Assembly: GCA_030828505.1 (NCBI GenBank)
Contig: JAURCJ010000008.1
Span: 23,861 to 87,860, forward strand
From: Alphaproteobacteria bacterium
GTDB lineage: Bacteria > Pseudomonadota > Alphaproteobacteria > TMED109
Direction: 5' to 3'
Length of the DNA: 64,000 nucleotides
Positions 38,389 through 45,860 of the stretch are shown in pieces; position 1 is the stretch's first letter, and the number at the start of each line of letters is the position of its first letter. Below the pieces are notes generated by a model that saw nothing but the letters and a program-made list of their open reading frames with translations, was not told the DNA's origin and did no database searches. Position numbers and translations under genes: made by a program.

Positions 38389-38859
38389 CTATGGATATAC
38401 ACCATATTTAAAATCACTTCCGGCTGCTTTTCTATCTTTATATTCTTGTCTCATATAAGCTATAATTCTCCAAATATCATCATCGCTGATTGTTCTAGAA
38501 AATGCACCCATTTGTGTAGGTCTTCCATTTATAGTTAGTCCAGATGCTATTGTGGAATATAAATTAATATTTGTCCCTCCACTTACTTTATAATAACCTC
38601 GAGTTAATGGTGGCCCTTTTGCTCCTATACCCCTCATTCCATGGCAATAAGAGCAACGACTATTAAATCGTTCATAGCCTATTGCTATTGCTTCTTCGTC
38701 GCCCTCAAATGGGTTTACCATATCATCTTCGAGCATGTCTCCATATAAATCCATTTCGTCTTTAGCTACAGAGTTAGTGACGTAAACAGCACTCATAAAA
38801 AATAATGCAAGCGTTACTATAAAAAACAAATTAATGTAATACTTTCTAGTTAAAGTCAT
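38389..38859 (-). CDS. xoxG: Cytochrome c, likely XoxF electron acceptor (XoxG-like)
   Basis: A 156-residue periplasmic single-haem cytochrome c. The start at 38859 has GGGAG 7 bases upstream; an upstream TTG at 38898 has none. Signal anchor about 8-33, haem motif C69SYCH73 followed by GMRGIGAKGPPL, and a likely axial Met117 in NGRPTQMGAFS. This arrangement matches the cytochromes encoded with xoxF that accept electrons from the PQQ enzyme. It follows xoxJ closely. Confidence 0.85.
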   Translation of the reverse strand: MTLTRKYYINLFFIVTLALFFMSAVYVTNSVAKDEMDLYGDMLEDDMVNPFEGDEEAIAIGYERFNSRCSYCHGMRGIGAKGPPLTRGYYKVSGGTNINLYSTIASGLTINGRPTQMGAFSRTISDDDIWRIIAYMRQEYKDRKAAGSDFKYGVYP

Positions 38860-38887
38860 TTTTTCTCTCCCAATATTATAAAGTAAC

Positions 38888-39754
38888 TTATTCTTCAAGT
38901 TCTTCGGTAGCAGTATAAGTACTTCCTACTTCTTCGAAAGGTTTAAAGTATGGTACATTATATTTTTCTACCATTTCAGCTATTGTACCATCATTCATCA
39001 TTTCAGTTAGATGAGTATTTAATAAATTAAGCAACTCATTATCTCCACCTCTAATTACACCAGCTACATTCCAACTCAATTCTAAAGGCGGGGTAAAGCT
39101 TCTTATAACTCTGAAAGGGGCATCTTTATATTTTAATCTTGCTTTAGCTAACTGAGTAGACATCACTAAGGCCATAGAAATCTCTTGTTTAGCAACTCCA
39201 TCAATTTCAGTCGGTTTTCTAGCAAATAAATCTCGGTCATAACCATTATAAAATAAATAACCATCTATGGCTGTAGACATAGCAACACCAGGTTTATACT
39301 TACCTTTAATTTCCTCAAGAGTAGTAAAGTCTTCTACTTCTGGGTTTGCAATAGGAACATAGCCTACTCCTAAGTATGCAACTGTAAAGACTAAATTCTT
39401 CTCTTCAATTTCTTCCTTTGAACTATCACTATTTGCTATACCCATATATAAATCACAACGCCCTTTCATAATAGAATGACGAAGAGCTTTTCCTAGACCA
39501 CCACGCATTTTTTGTTCTGCCCAGTAAATATCTAAATTTAGTTGTTCTTTAGCAGCAATTTGACTAATTATGTCAATATCAAAACCTCTTGGATAATTTG
39601 CAGTAGAAGTGTATGGCCAAGCATATGGTCCTGCACATAATATGATTTTATTAGTTTTTCTAATATTATCTAATACTTCTCCTGCAGAAGAATTACCTAT
39701 AAAACTGATACTTATAAATAAGATAGATAGAAATGTTGATAAGATGGTTTTCAT
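38888..39754 (-). CDS. xoxJ: XoxJ/MoxJ-like periplasmic solute-binding-fold protein
   Basis: A 288-residue protein with a signal peptide (about 1-24) and a type II periplasmic binding fold (KIILCAGPYAWPYTST, FDIDIISQIAAKEQLNLDIYW, RCDLYMGIANS). MoxJ/XoxJ proteins sit in methanol dehydrogenase clusters and are thought to help activate the PQQ enzyme rather than import a solute. No ABC permease or ATPase is adjacent, which fits. Good AAGGAG site before the ATG; promoter probably in 39755-39855, after the xoxF terminator. Confidence 0.88.
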   Translation of the reverse strand: MKTILSTFLSILFISISFIGNSSAGEVLDNIRKTNKIILCAGPYAWPYTSTANYPRGFDIDIISQIAAKEQLNLDIYWAEQKMRGGLGKALRHSIMKGRCDLYMGIANSDSSKEEIEEKNLVFTVAYLGVGYVPIANPEVEDFTTLEEIKGKYKPGVAMSTAIDGYLFYNGYDRDLFARKPTEIDGVAKQEISMALVMSTQLAKARLKYKDAPFRVIRSFTPPLELSWNVAGVIRGGDNELLNLLNTHLTEMMNDGTIAEMVEKYNVPYFKPFEEVGSTYTATEELEE

Positions 39755-39854
39755 TTTATTATACTCCTTTTAATTCTATGTATATATAGATCAATTTATT
39801 TTTTTGGCTATAATTTTACTGTATTTATTTAATATTTTAAATGTAAATCTAAAT

Positions 39855-39894
39855 TAAATTAAAATAAAAGGGAAGGTGAATTTCACCTTCCCTT
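39855..39894 (-). terminator. Strong rho-independent terminator of xoxF
   Basis: A near-perfect inverted repeat (AAGGGAAGGTGAA at 39868-39880 and TTCACCTTCCCTT at 39882-39894) gives a 13-bp stem. On the minus strand it is followed by TTTTATTTTAATTT. It lies 32 bases after the xoxF stop and separates it from xoxJ. Confidence 0.9.
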
Positions 39895-39925
39895 AAATTA
39901 GCTATCCTAAAAGCTTAGGTATTTA

Positions 39926-41653
39926 CTAGTTTAAACCGAAAGTAAATACTCCGCCGCCTTTAGTATGGTTTTTAAGCCATTCACCATAACTTAGTGGCCA
40001 AATTCCACCACCACCAGCACCTACAACTACAGACACCATTTGTTGTCCGTCAACTGTATATGTTGTTGGGTTTCCGTGTACACCAGTACCAACGTTGAAC
40101 TGATAAAGTTCTTCGCCAGTGTCATCGCGTACAGCGTGGAAATAACCTTCTGCATCACCATAGAATACTAAGCCACCTGCAGTACATAGCATACCACCAG
40201 TTGCTGGAGCACTAGATGGACGCATCCATTTAATGTCACCGTTTGATGCATCAAAAGCTTTGATTGAGCCATTACCTGAATTAAAAGTAATAACTTTAGC
40301 ACCTAAGTACCACTCACCACGACGCCATTCCATTTTCTTCGCTTGAAGATCCATAGAGAAGTTATAAAGCGGAACCATCACCATGTTAACACGTGGTGAA
40401 TAACACATTGGGTGCCACTCTTTACCACCGTCAAGTGAAGGAGCAATGTTTTTTGTTACACGATCGTATACAACATCCATAGTTGGGTCACCACCTTCTT
40501 CCCAAGCCATAATTGGGCGACAGTTGTCGCGGAAGCCTGGAGTCCAGTTAATTTTACCCATTGCAACAACCCAGTTACAACGATTGTTTGTTCTATCGAT
40601 TGAGTATAAGTGACCATTTCTGTCACCGTGTAACCATACTTTTTTACCATCAATGTCAGCTAAGATTACTTCATTTACACCGTCATAATCATATGGATCA
40701 TTCGGAGTGTATTGGAACCAACCTTTAATAGCACCATTGTTTGGATCAAGTACTAATGTTGAATTACTGTAAAGGTTATCACCTAGACGCACGTGACGAT
40801 CAAAGTCAGGTCCAGGGTTACCAATTGGCCAGTAAAGAAGATCTAAATCTTGGTCATATGAACCAGTGATCCAACCAGAACCACCACCATATTTCCATGA
40901 CTCACCTGCCCATGTATCAACATTTGGCTCACCTTCAGCTGGAATTGTGTATGTATTCCATACAACACTTCCGTCTTCAGCAGATAAAGCACGAACCCAA
41001 CCACGAACACCGTATTCAGCACCAGCAGTACCTTGGATTAGTTTACCTTTAAGAGCCATTGGCATAATTGTTGAAGTTTCAGCGTATGTGTAGTCTCCTA
41101 CAGCAACGTCGAATAATACTTCACCTGTGCTATTAGCTAAACGTACTAGATGAGAATCTAGAGTAGCTAAATATACACTGTCTAAATAAGGTGTAGCACC
41201 ACGATTCACAACGTCACAACATAATTCTGGATAAACGTCAGCTGGAAGCTCACGCTCATATTTCCAAAGAATGTCACCAGTAGCTGTATCAACAGAGATA
41301 ACTCTGTTAAATGATGTTGTTACATAACCTTGACCACCAACAACGTTAAGTTGACTATCTTGTCCTTCTAACACACCAAATGATAGATACCATTTTGCAA
41401 CTAAATCAGCAGCATTAGACTGGTTGATTTGAGCAGCTTGATGATAACGAGTTGATTCATAGTCTTTACCATAGTGCATCCAATTCATTGGATCCACATG
41501 AGCATTTAAAAGCATGTCATCAGTTACATAATTTGGCTGAGCACCGCCGCCCCCTCTAAGGACGTCAACACCTTGCGCAAATGCACTTGAGATCATACCT
41601 AATGTTGCTGCAAATACTGCAGCCACGAAGCCATATTTCAAAATTTTTGACAT
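39926..41653 (-). CDS. xoxF: Lanthanide-dependent PQQ methanol dehydrogenase
   Basis: Oxidises methanol (or other primary alcohols) in the periplasm with PQQ and a lanthanide ion. The ATG at 41653 has GGAGG 8 bases upstream. The 575-residue product has a signal peptide (about 1-27, ISSAFAQG), adjacent cysteines C145-C146 forming the PQQ-stacking disulfide, metal ligands E213 and N279, catalytic D322, and the extra D324 in PYDYDG. This DYD pattern marks XoxF rather than calcium-type MxaF (DxA). Its codons end in C far more than its neighbours', suggesting very high expression. Upstream repeats and a dedicated terminator suggest a monocistronic message. Confidence 0.97.
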   Translation of the reverse strand: MSKILKYGFVAAVFAATLGMISSAFAQGVDVLRGGGGAQPNYVTDDMLLNAHVDPMNWMHYGKDYESTRYHQAAQINQSNAADLVAKWYLSFGVLEGQDSQLNVVGGQGYVTTSFNRVISVDTATGDILWKYERELPADVYPELCCDVVNRGATPYLDSVYLATLDSHLVRLANSTGEVLFDVAVGDYTYAETSTIMPMALKGKLIQGTAGAEYGVRGWVRALSAEDGSVVWNTYTIPAEGEPNVDTWAGESWKYGGGSGWITGSYDQDLDLLYWPIGNPGPDFDRHVRLGDNLYSNSTLVLDPNNGAIKGWFQYTPNDPYDYDGVNEVILADIDGKKVWLHGDRNGHLYSIDRTNNRCNWVVAMGKINWTPGFRDNCRPIMAWEEGGDPTMDVVYDRVTKNIAPSLDGGKEWHPMCYSPRVNMVMVPLYNFSMDLQAKKMEWRRGEWYLGAKVITFNSGNGSIKAFDASNGDIKWMRPSSAPATGGMLCTAGGLVFYGDAEGYFHAVRDDTGEELYQFNVGTGVHGNPTTYTVDGQQMVSVVVGAGGGGIWPLSYGEWLKNHTKGGGVFTFGLN

Positions 41654-41677
41654 ATGGGGATTCCTCCCGTGTTTACA

Positions 41678-41697
41678 TTCTTCTTTCAAAAGAAGAA
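41678..41697 (-). promoter_or_regulatory. Perfect inverted repeat in the xoxF leader
   Basis: Arms TTCTTCTTT and AAAGAAGAA form a 9-bp stem with a 2-base centre, 25-45 bases upstream of the xoxF ATG. It could be an operator or an mRNA hairpin. Confidence 0.45.
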
Positions 41698-41719
41698 GAA
41701 ATTATTATACATATATCGT

Positions 41720-41754
41720 TCATTATAAATAATGAGCGACGACTAATGTCGCCC
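41720..41754 (-). promoter_or_regulatory. Paired inverted repeats upstream of xoxF
   Basis: TCATTAT-AA-ATAATGA (41720-41735) is a perfect 16-base palindrome. Directly adjoining it is GAGCGAC-7 bases-GTCGCCC (41734-41754), the only GC-rich hairpin in this AT-rich gap. Operator or leader-RNA structure; which one cannot be told. Confidence 0.4.
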
Positions 41755-41790
41755 ATAGTTTTACGAACGACTCTCTCTAGCTATTAGAAA

Positions 41791-41823
41791 AACCTATTTT
41801 CAACATAAGTTCAACCTATTTTT
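41791..41823 (-). promoter_or_regulatory. Tandem direct repeat upstream of xoxF, candidate activator site
   Basis: AAAATAGGTT (minus strand) occurs twice, at 41791-41800 and 41813-41822, spaced 22 bp, which is about two helical turns. This puts both copies on one face of the DNA, typical of response-regulator binding, about 140-170 bases upstream of xoxF. Confidence 0.4.
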
Positions 41824-41902
41824 AATAAAAATACATATTTATATGTGTTTTTATTATATAGGTACTATATTTAGTGTTTCAAAAATAAAAAATTAGCTAT
41901 TT

Positions 41903-44110
41903 TTAAGACTTTTTTCGAATCGTTTTTTTCTCAAAAATTAATGGCGGACATCTGCTATCATCAAAATACTCTACTTCACAATCCAGGCATTGAAAACATT
42001 CATTCATATTTATTTTACCAGAAGGAGCTATTGCCTGCACTGGGCATGATTTTTCACAGAGATGACAAGGGTTTCCGCACTCAGGTCTTCTTGGTATCAT
42101 ATCAAAAATATGGAACCTTCCTAAAAACGCTAAAACTGCTCCAAGCGGGCACATAAATCGACAAAAAAATCTCTCTGTAAAGAGTGCTATACCAATTAGA
42201 ATTACCGCATAAAATACATAGGGTAAGCTTCTATCAAAGTATGATGTAATAGCTGTTTTAAATGGTTCTATCTCTATAAGACTATAAGACCATTCGTTAC
42301 CAATTATAATTGTTGCAGTAATTAGCATTAGTATTAAGTATTTGAGAACCCACAATCTCTCATTTAACCAAAATGGAATATGAATTTCTGGAAGTTTTAT
42401 TATCCTTCCAAATTTATAGGCTAATTCTTGCATTGCTCCGAAAGGACATAACCATCCACAAAAGACTCCTCTTCCTAACAATATCAGAGTAATAAGTGTA
42501 TAGATAAATATTATACACATTAAGGGCTCAAATAAAAATTGTGTATATCCTTTCCCTTGAATTAAAGCTTGTGCATAAGAAATTATATTTACAATACTCA
42601 GCTGAGCTTGAGCTATCCATCCAATCCAAGTAAGTGTAATCGTTAAAAACCCAAACCTGATATACGTATGAATATTTTTATTGGAAGATAATTTTTTTTG
42701 AAAAATTAAGAGCAAAGATAATATTATTAATAAAAACAATAAAATTAATATTGAAAAGTCTTGATTAGCCCATTCTGATTGCCATCCGCTTAATTTGCTC
42801 TCTCTAACTAGACCTAAAAAAGCAGTTTTAATGGGTCTTAAACCAGCATCTTCTAAAGCAACTGGGTCCCCAGTAATTAACTGTTTTGGTAGCTCATAAT
42901 TTAATGTAAAATTACCATTTGCAAATTTTTCATCTACTGAAAACTCCAATGACCATTTCTCTAGAGGATTAAACCCCCATTCTTTAGGAATTCTTAATAA
43001 ACCAATTTGCGATAGATTAGGCTTTTCTTTAATCCTTAATGCAGTAGCCTTCAGAGCTTCATTTTTAGTAAATTTCCACTTATTATCTTTTTGTACTAAG
43101 CTTATTCTGTCATAATCATTTTTTTTCCAAGAATATAAACCAGACGCTAATACTACTAATAAATTATCTCCAGTAGCCAACTGAGATACATGATATGAAT
43201 ACCATTTACCCCCAAATATATTTTTTCCTACTGAAGCTGGACTTGCCAAACCTGCAAAGATAGTTGTGAAATTTTTATCAGGATTTCTTAAATAATCTTC
43301 ATTTTCTGGATTCAATTCTTTACGAATTTCTTCATAAGTAAATGATTTACCTACTACACCTCCCCAATTAACCAGTTCAGACCAATTATATTCCAAAAAA
43401 CTATCAACATCTAAATAAAAGGGGCCTTCATTGGCGCCGAGACCGGTTTGTCTTAATATTTTTTTAGCTGCAGTAATAATACCATTTGTTGTTAGAGTAG
43501 CGCTAATAGTTGCACCAGTTACTCCATCGTAACCTCGGCCTCCACCTGTACCTGAGTTTAAATTAACTCTCCTATTTATATTAGCACCTACAAATGTTTC
43601 ATGAAGAGCAGTAAGCTTTGTTTGTGGGACACAAGTGGGGCATATCATAGGCTCATGTAGTTCTACTATCACTGAACCAGCCAGTCTTCCATCAGTCTTT
43701 AAACCAACTATTATATCGAAATGGTCTCCAGAATATCCTTTAGCTTTAGTCGTTTCATACGTTGAGAACAAAAAACCAATAGCTTTTTTTTCCCCTTTTT
43801 TTTGAAGAGAAGCGATTTTTTCTTCTTCTTCTTCTTTAGTAGGTTCTCTTGCATTAACTTGTAAAAATTCTTGTCTCCAACTATGCAAAATATTAACATC
43901 AACACTTTTATTACTTTCTGTTCCAAAAACAGGGATATATGGAGGTGAACCAGTAGGAGCGCCTAATGATTCCGCCTGCGGAAAAAGTTTTGCAACAATA
44001 CCTGGGTTAATTCTACTTTGCAGAGGATCATTCATATCTGCCTTAGCAATAGAAATACTAAAAATTGTAAATAAAAGTATTAATATATTTTTAATTATAT
44101 TTTTTATCAA
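41903..44110 (-). CDS. NosR-like membrane protein: FMN-binding domain plus polyferredoxin
   Basis: A 735-residue protein starting at TTG (the TTGA overlaps the previous stop). Signal peptide about 1-25; periplasmic FMN-binding domain with the covalent-flavin motif TGATIS (198-203); five or six membrane helices from about 452; the NosR/NapH motifs C551GWLCP and C650RFMCP; and two 4Fe-4S sets (C678, C682, C685, C689; C705, C708, C711, C721). NosR-type proteins move electrons between the quinone pool and the periplasm. No nos genes are present. Its neighbours are a SoxC-like enzyme and a second polyferredoxin, so it is probably part of that system. The fold is clear, the function inferred. Confidence 0.88.
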   Translation of the reverse strand: MIKNIIKNILILLFTIFSISIAKADMNDPLQSRINPGIVAKLFPQAESLGAPTGSPPYIPVFGTESNKSVDVNILHSWRQEFLQVNAREPTKEEEEEKIASLQKKGEKKAIGFLFSTYETTKAKGYSGDHFDIIVGLKTDGRLAGSVIVELHEPMICPTCVPQTKLTALHETFVGANINRRVNLNSGTGGGRGYDGVTGATISATLTTNGIITAAKKILRQTGLGANEGPFYLDVDSFLEYNWSELVNWGGVVGKSFTYEEIRKELNPENEDYLRNPDKNFTTIFAGLASPASVGKNIFGGKWYSYHVSQLATGDNLLVVLASGLYSWKKNDYDRISLVQKDNKWKFTKNEALKATALRIKEKPNLSQIGLLRIPKEWGFNPLEKWSLEFSVDEKFANGNFTLNYELPKQLITGDPVALEDAGLRPIKTAFLGLVRESKLSGWQSEWANQDFSILILLFLLIILSLLLIFQKKLSSNKNIHTYIRFGFLTITLTWIGWIAQAQLSIVNIISYAQALIQGKGYTQFLFEPLMCIIFIYTLITLILLGRGVFCGWLCPFGAMQELAYKFGRIIKLPEIHIPFWLNERLWVLKYLILMLITATIIIGNEWSYSLIEIEPFKTAITSYFDRSLPYVFYAVILIGIALFTERFFCRFMCPLGAVLAFLGRFHIFDMIPRRPECGNPCHLCEKSCPVQAIAPSGKINMNECFQCLDCEVEYFDDSRCPPLIFEKKTIRKKS

Positions 44111-45840
44111 TTAGCTGGTCCTAAAGCTGGAGAATTATTATTACTTTTTTTTCTTATAGAAGTTTTACTTTTAGAAACTAAATTTTTATCATTTAAATAT
44201 ATTTGACAAGATAGACATAAAATACATTCTTTTTCATTTATAGTCCCGTCATTTTTTATTGCTTTGGTTGGGCATTTTAAAGCATAGGCTTGGGCCTCTG
44301 TAGATTTAGAAGGTTTGATTGTATTTAGCCAGTTGATAACTTGAAAATGACTAGCTAAACTTAAAGCTGCTCCTGTAGGACATAGGTAACGACAAAAACC
44401 TCTTTCTATAAAAAATACAAAACTCAAAAGCACAAAAGACCATAAAATAAGTATAGTCGAAGTATTAAACTTATCTTGGATGATTGTTTTAAAAGGTTCA
44501 AATTCAAATAATAAATTATTACCTGTCGCATATGTAGCACTAAAAATAATTGCTATAAATATTACATATTTTATATAAATTAATTTGTTATGTATATTAT
44601 TTGGTATTTCAAAATTTATAAATTTAAAAAAAGTACTTTTAAATTTATAAATGATGTCTTGAATAGTTCCGAAAGGACATATCCAACCACAGAATATTCC
44701 TCTCCCCCAAATTAGAGTTGTTATAATAATAAATGTGGTAAGTATTACAAAAATAGGTTCAAAGAGTATATTTTCCCAATCCCCATTATTTAATTTTAAA
44801 TTATTATAACTGTTATATACTTTTTGTGTTCCAATTGGGATTCCATGATATATTCCTATCCAACTAAAAATAGTTGTTGTGAGAAGAATTTTTATAATAT
44901 TTATTTGTTTTCTCTTTTGTGTAAGTTTTCTCGCGAATAAAATTATTAACAAAATTCCAGTTAGTAATGAGCATGTAAAAATTATAGAATATTTTTGATG
45001 TATCCATGATCTCCACCAATCAGGCCCCCAGGAGTCTATAAAACCAGCTTTATTAGGCATATTTATGGTTTTAAGAGTATCTGCATTAATATTCTGATCT
45101 TTAGTAATAATATTGTTGATAAATAAAACATAGGCAGTTACGGCATAGGCTTCATCATTAGTTAATGATTGCGGATTAAAATATGGCATAGCTCTTCGAA
45201 TATAATCAAACAAAGTAGTAGAGTATTGCCAGAAGGAGCCTACTGACCTAATAGGCATTTCAGAATTTAAACTACCTAACCCACCAGATAAAGATTCAAA
45301 GGCAATAATTTTTATAGAATTTGAGTTACCTCTGAGACTTTCTACTTTTTGATCCAGCTCTTCTGCTCTTCCTTCTGTACCATGACATGAAAGACATTTA
45401 GCTTGATAGACTTTTTCTCCCATTTCTACTGTACCGTTTCCATCTGGCAATTTGATACTCGTAGGGCTAATAGATATATCTTGAGCTAAAATTCTTTTCT
45501 GAATTTCAATTTTATCTAAATTATTTCTGTGCCAATTAATTTCATTTTTTTTGAACTGCTGAGTGGTTTGATTTAAAGAATTGTTATTTTTAATATTTAC
45601 ATATTTGAATGAGTTAATTTTATTATTAGAATTAATTTTAAGTATAGTTTCCTTATGGAGCTCTTTATCTAAATTTAAATCTAGAAATTTTGAGTCAAGG
45701 TTATCAATTTTAGATATTAAATCTTCATTTATACTTTTACCTAAATTAAAATTTATATCATTATTTGCTACTGATACAGAAATGGATAATAGGTTATAAA
45801 TTAATATTAGAGGAACTAAATATAATTTAATTTTAGACAT
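44107..45840 (-). CDS. SoxD-like cytochrome c fused to a NapH-like polyferredoxin
   Basis: A 577-residue fusion. Signal peptide about 1-25, an unrecognised Asn/Lys-rich linker (27-120), and a cytochrome c domain with C149LSCH153. The SoxD-like block FDYIRRAMPYFNPQSLTNDEAYAVTAY is split here only for reading and carries a candidate haem ligand M218. From about 280, five membrane helices carry C384GWICP and C483RYLCP, as in NapH/NosR. The terminal ferredoxin part keeps only C523 and C539/C542/C545, enough for one 4Fe-4S cluster, whereas the NosR-like neighbour has two. It lies 20 bases after the SoxC-like gene, so cytochrome and molybdenum subunit are in the usual soxCD order. I know of no named protein with this architecture. 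Confidence 0.85.
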   Translation of the reverse strand: MSKIKLYLVPLILIYNLLSISVSVANNDINFNLGKSINEDLISKIDNLDSKFLDLNLDKELHKETILKINSNNKINSFKYVNIKNNNSLNQTTQQFKKNEINWHRNNLDKIEIQKRILAQDISISPTSIKLPDGNGTVEMGEKVYQAKCLSCHGTEGRAEELDQKVESLRGNSNSIKIIAFESLSGGLGSLNSEMPIRSVGSFWQYSTTLFDYIRRAMPYFNPQSLTNDEAYAVTAYVLFINNIITKDQNINADTLKTINMPNKAGFIDSWGPDWWRSWIHQKYSIIFTCSLLTGILLIILFARKLTQKRKQINIIKILLTTTIFSWIGIYHGIPIGTQKVYNSYNNLKLNNGDWENILFEPIFVILTTFIIITTLIWGRGIFCGWICPFGTIQDIIYKFKSTFFKFINFEIPNNIHNKLIYIKYVIFIAIIFSATYATGNNLLFEFEPFKTIIQDKFNTSTILILWSFVLLSFVFFIERGFCRYLCPTGAALSLASHFQVINWLNTIKPSKSTEAQAYALKCPTKAIKNDGTINEKECILCLSCQIYLNDKNLVSKSKTSIRKKSNNNSPALGPAN

Positions 45841-45860
45841 AAGTATTACCTTCTAAAATA

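Noticed and set aside
41654..41689. Longer start of xoxF
   Set aside because: It would place 12 charged residues before the signal peptide and includes the GGAGG ribosome site of the ATG at 41653.
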